From positions 48,348,409 through 48,412,408 of the forward strand of contig NC_060065.1 of assembly GCF_020283565.1 (NCBI RefSeq): a stretch of 64,000 nt of DNA, given 5' to 3'. Of the stretch, positions 60,424 to 64,000 are shown piece after piece; position 1 is the first letter of the stretch; every line of letters starts with the position of its first letter. A program made the position numbers and the translations under genes. This stretch comes from Trifolium pratense (Eukaryota > Streptophyta > Magnoliopsida > Fabales > Fabaceae). The notes under the pieces are model-generated. The model was not told where the DNA came from. It made no database searches and saw nothing but the letters and a program-made list of their open reading frames with translations.

Positions 60424-61840
60424 GTAACCCTTCACACCCTTAGGATAACCAATGAAAACGCAGTTTACCGCCCTAGCATCAAGTTTGTCTTGCTTGACTT
60501 GGCAAATGCCAAAGATTCGAAGACCTACAGATTAGAATAGTCAGCAGGGCTGCCACTCCAAACTTCCATAGTTATCTTTAGATCGATTCCTGTTGATGGA
60601 CATCTGTTAATCAAATAAGCAGCAGTGTTAACTGCTTCTCCCCAGAAACTCTTAGATAATCCAGCTGCCAACAACATACACCTCACCCGCTCCAACAATG
60701 TCTAATTCATTCTTTCAGCTATACCATTTTGTTGCGGTATGTATGCAACGATTCTATGCCTCTTTATACCTTTGTTCATGCAAAACTCATTAAATTGCTC
60801 TGAAACAAACTCCATGCCATTGTCAGTTCTCAAAACTTTCAGTTTAGTTCCTGTTTGATTTTCTATCAAGGTATGCCATTCTTTAAATTTTTAAAAAGTG
60901 TCACTTTTATTATTAATAATGTGCACCCATACCCTCCTAGACTAATCATCAATAATACTCAGAAAATATGAACCTCCAGAATAAGTAGAAACAGACGCTG
61001 GACCCCAAAGATTCGAGTGAACATACTCGAATGACCTACTAGATTTATGCACCCTCACCCCAAACTTCACTTGTGTTGTTTGCCTAGAGTACAATTATCA
61101 CAAAAATCTAGTTTGCTCAATTTTTATTTTCCTAGAAAACCTTGTTTAGCTAGTTCAACAAAACCTCTTTCACTAACATGACCCAACCTCAAATGTCATA
61201 GTTTAGTTATGTCCACATTTTCAACACTAGATACTAATACATTAGAAATAACAGTGGAACCCTCTAAAATGTAAAGACCATTTCATTTTAGACCCTTTAG
61301 CAATTACTAATGCACCATGAGAAATTCTTAAAACCCCTCGTTCAATTCTAATGCTATACCTTAGACTACCAAACATGTTTATGGAAATTAAATTTCTCTT
61401 AAGTTTGGCAGGAATACCCCTCACATTCTTCAAAAGGAAATCACGATCATCAAACATCCTGAGTCGGATAGTACCCATACCTTGAATCTTGCACGCCTTA
61501 TTGTTACCGAGATGGACTACTCCACCTTCTTTAAGTTCCAAGTTTCAAAGTACTCCTTTCTTGGACACTTGCAATAAGACCACCCTGAGTCCATGACCCA
61601 TCTCTTCTCTGGTTCCCAACTTGTAATTATCAGTGCACCCGCACTCTCATAACCTTCATCACTAGTAGCAATTTGAGTCGATGAACTATCACTGGCCTTT
61701 CTCTGAGGGCAATCCTTCTTTAAGTGGCCCGATTCATGACAATGATAACATTTGAACTTGCCACCACTATCACCCTTTGGTCTAGGCTTAGACTTATGCT
61801 TCTTCCCATTCTCTACGCATCAAACTAATTTTTGCTCATT
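60424..61840 (-). pseudogene. Ty1/copia gag-pol relic (copy 2)
   Basis: Second copy of 52424-53830 on the minus strand. Here the zinc knuckle is complete (CYHCHESGHLKKDC), VMDSG is kept, and the pre-integrase frame 61541-61242 is open (LGNNKACKIQGMGTIRLRMF). The integrase core has a stop within ERMN-TLL near 60707. The two copies therefore carry different inactivating changes. Confidence 0.9.
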
Positions 61841-61861
61841 AAACACTTTTTAACACTAAAA

Positions 61862-62058
61862 TTAATGTGAGGCGTGCTAATACCTCCCCGTTGCATAATT
61901 GACTCCCAAACCCGGGAATGGTTGCGACAACTATCTTTCCATTATTTCAAGGTTTTATTGATATTTTCCTTTTCCTTAGGGAATAAATAAAGTTCGGTGG
62001 CGACCATGTAGTCATTTCGAGCGATAACAGGCTCCGACATTTTTTGTGGCGCGACAAC
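61862..62058 (+). repeat. Second gypsy-type LTR end (copy 2)
   Basis: It matches 53860-54090: gtgaggcgtgctaatacctc, ggtggcgaccatgtagtc and a ggcgcgacaacggg end. The first part (ttcccattgaatacaacaga) of copy 1 is deleted here. Confidence 0.55.
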
Positions 62059-62226
62059 GGGTAGCGTAATAAATCCAGTTGGTTATGTTGTGGTTCTGTT
62101 GAATGCAGCTAATGGCTCGTCGTTGTATGGTGGTAATTGGTATGTTTGGAGTTGAAGTTTGGTGAATAGGTTTTGGTACATATGTCACAAGAGCTTCTTG
62201 AGCCGATCATGTTGGTAGTATAGATC

Positions 62227-62788
62227 TAGGGATGACAATGGGTGTCCATGGGTGCGGTTTTGATACTACCCAAACCTACACCCATATATTCGGGTGCCAC
62301 CCAAACCCAAGTTCAGGTGGGAAAATGAAACCCACACCCACACCCACACTCGCTGGGTTCAGGTATTTTCACCCAAACTCGAATCTCGTAACAAGAACAC
62401 GCATAATTGATTATCTTCTCAAACCCGACCCGAACTATATTTGATAAAATGCAAAATGTAGCATAATTTGGTAATATAGTTTGTAAATTTCAAAATAGTT
62501 TTTTTTTACTAAACAATTCATAAAATGTTATCATCACTACAGCATGCATCAATAAAACATTTAAAAACTTAAAAGGAAGCAAAATACATAGGGATAAATA
62601 GGTAATTTAATATATAAATGGGTGGGTGAATGAGTTTCGGGTGTGGGTTTGATACTTTCCAAACCCACATCCATATATTCGGGTGCCACCCGAACCCAAA
62701 CCCAAATTCAGTCAACTCGGGTTTCGCCCGTTGACTTGGATTTGGGTTCATGTGGGTCTATCGAGTTTGGGTTTTCCTGCCATCCCTA
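62227..62788. mobile_element. hAT-type non-autonomous element (562 bp, copy 2)
   Basis: Same TATAGATC target duplication (62219-62226, 62789-62796) and termini as 54255-54815, so it was duplicated with its flanks rather than inserted twice. Confidence 0.88.
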
Positions 62789-62796
62789 TATAGATC

Positions 62797-63388
62797 TGAG
62801 GTTGTGAAGGGAAAATGGTTGGGTTTGAGGAAATGGGTTCGAATTTGATTTTCTTAATTAAGCACGTTCCTAGATGTTAGGAGAGAGAGTCCTTTACCCG
62901 TGTTGTGTTTGATCCCTTCCGTGTTCGTTTAAGCTACGTGTGATTCTTATCCCATTATGTTGGGCCTGGATGTGTATTGAACTTTAGCCGGTCAAAAAAA
63001 CAAGGTAACGGCTTTTAACAAACAAATATGTTGACATGAAGTATATGCAACCCTAGAACCTTACTAATTGGAAGGAAATCCTAGCAGAGGATAATACTTT
63101 TTTTAAATATAGTAGCATGTAATTTTCACCCCTTGACTTATGGTGGATACTAAACGAAAGGTCATATTTTTGTCATCATTCAATCTTATTAATTTTATTT
63201 TTAGATTTTCTTTTGTCTATTATGAAGGGCTAAAAAAGAAATAAAAAAATATAATGAAAGTTCAGGTGATTAATTAATGAGCTAACGAGACAAATTTACA
63301 TACATCAAATAAACATTAAATAAGAATTATGATTTTAGGAATTATGAAAGGTCAAGTGATTTTTTTTTTTATTTTTTTTTTAAAAAAA
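62797..63388. other. Upstream of NCR gene copy 2, no gene seen
   Basis: Counterpart of 54824-55413 with a small insertion (tatgaaggg near 63219). No coding frame. Confidence 0.5.
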
Positions 63389-63563
63389 GGCTTAACTACA
63401 CATTTGGTCCCTTACGTTTATTTTAGGTTTCAATTTGGTCCTTTACGTTTATTTTAGGTTTCAATTTGGTCCTAAAATAAACGTAAGAGACCAAATTGAT
63501 ACTTTTTAAACGTAAGGGACCAAATTGAAACCTAAAATAAACATAAGGAATGTGTAGTTAAGC
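63389..63563. mobile_element. Fold-back MITE upstream of NCR gene copy 2
   Basis: Counterpart of 55414-55593 with ends ggcttaactacacatttggt and tgtgtagttaagc; a few bases (ccaaa) are lost in the right arm. Confidence 0.7.
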
Positions 63564-63596
63564 AAAAAAAAAAAAAAAGAAGACTTTTTTCCACAC

Positions 63597-63604
63597 TATA
63601 AAAT
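63597..63604 (+). promoter_or_regulatory. TATA-like box of NCR gene copy 2
   Basis: tataaaat, 49 bases before the ATG at 63646, unchanged from copy 1. Confidence 0.55.
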
Positions 63605-63645
63605 GATCAACCAATTCCTATTTCTAGATTCATAAAAGAGAAAAT

Positions 63646-63718
63646 ATGGCTAAATGTTATATATTTATTTATGCTATGGTTATCATTTTTTCCATATTTA
63701 TTTCTATAACAAATTGCA
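63646..63718 (+). CDS. NCR: NCR peptide copy 2, exon 1 only (gene leaves the window)
   Basis: Exon 1 (73 nt) encodes a signal peptide differing from copy 1 by one residue: MAKCYIF for MAKGYIF, an added Cys in the signal region. The donor gtaagt is kept. Exon 2 would lie about 490 bp downstream, beyond base 64000, so whether the gene is intact cannot be judged here. The intron again contains the half MITE starting near 63885. Its promoter context duplicates that of copy 1. Confidence 0.65.
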
Positions 63719-63884
63719 GTAAGTAATTTTTATCAAGACTTCTAAATTTGGTGAACGATCGTACTTGAGAGTTTAGTTTGATTCTGGTATCTCTCTTAAA
63801 TATTAAAAACTGTATCATATTTCATATTAATTTATAGGGTTAAATAATTGTTTGGTTCTGACAAATATCTCAAAATTTATTTTT

Positions 63885-64000
63885 GGCTTAACTATATATT
63901 TGATCCCTTACGTTTATTTTAGTTTTTAATTTGGCCCATTACATTTAAAAAATATCAATTTGATTCTTTACGTTTATTTTAGGTTTCAATTTAGTTTTTT
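63885..64000. repeat. One-armed MITE in NCR intron (copy 2); same at 55911-56035
   Basis: ggcttaactatatatttgatccc followed by tttattttag-tttcaattt words; only the left arm of the ggtccctta family is present. Copy 1 has the same remnant, so it predates the duplication. Confidence 0.55.

Larger units (their letters stand above)
50931..64000. repeat. Head-to-tail segmental duplication, about 7.2-kb unit
   Basis: Sequence from tcttatttaaataagtgttt at 50941 onward recurs from 58107 in the same order: gypsy-type LTR, copia relic, second LTR end, hAT element, MITE, NCR gene. The offset is 7,166 bp at the start and about 7,994-8,000 bp after an 825-bp MITE present only in the second copy. The copia/gypsy junction is identical in both (52423/52424 and 60423/60424). 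Copy 1 would run to about 58096, where copy 2 starts; copy 2 leaves the window. Confidence 0.88.

Noticed and set aside
62232..62444. Thr/Pro/His-rich ORFs around 62232-62751
   Set aside because: Translation of the cccaaaccc arms of the hAT element.

Overview
This window is nuclear DNA from a higher plant, almost certainly an IRLC legume and most likely a Medicago species. It is AT-rich, its genes carry GT-AG introns, and it holds many plant transposable elements. It also has a nodule-specific cysteine-rich (NCR) peptide gene, a family known only from IRLC legumes. No bacterial operons, CRISPR arrays or rRNA genes are present, and the tRNA-like stretches are SINEs.

Region by region: 1-3009 is intergenic DNA with a SINE fragment, an 835-bp TIR element and a 654-bp fold-back element. 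3010-9037 is a three-exon CYP74-type hydroperoxide lyase gene on the plus strand (480 codons plus stop). Its 4.16-kb first intron holds a 1,143-bp Mutator-like fold-back element with a perfect 9-bp target-site duplication. 9721-46405 holds four intact cellulose-synthase-like genes of the CslB/CslH group, all on the minus strand, each with nine exons and 746-750 codons. Exon lengths split them into two pairs: 9721-14970 with 18926-27201, and 33811-37858 with 42146-46405. Between the pairs sits a 3,968-bp non-autonomous LTR retrotransposon (28464-32431) with apparently identical 456-bp LTRs, a 5-bp TSD, a 35-codon gag remnant, an ATT microsatellite and a 12-unit array of about 70 bp. It has no pol.

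46406-64000 is a nested transposon graveyard: a LINE relic, Ty1/copia gag-pol fragments on the minus strand, Ty3/gypsy-type LTR pieces, hAT and PIF/Harbinger MITEs. Within it is a head-to-tail segmental duplication of about 7.2 kb (first copy from about 50931, second from about 58097 and running off the window). Each copy carries a short two-exon NCR peptide gene; the first (55672-56368, 68 codons plus stop) is complete, and the second shows only exon 1 before the window ends.

Functions: the lyase belongs to the oxylipin pathway and would make green-leaf aldehydes from fatty-acid hydroperoxides. The CslB-type proteins are membrane family-2 glycosyltransferases that make an unsettled cell-wall polysaccharide. 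The NCR peptide would act inside nodule cells on rhizobia. Nothing in the sequence suggests these three functions form one pathway. Exon structures were built by hand from reading frame, splice consensus and paralogue comparison; no transcript data were available.
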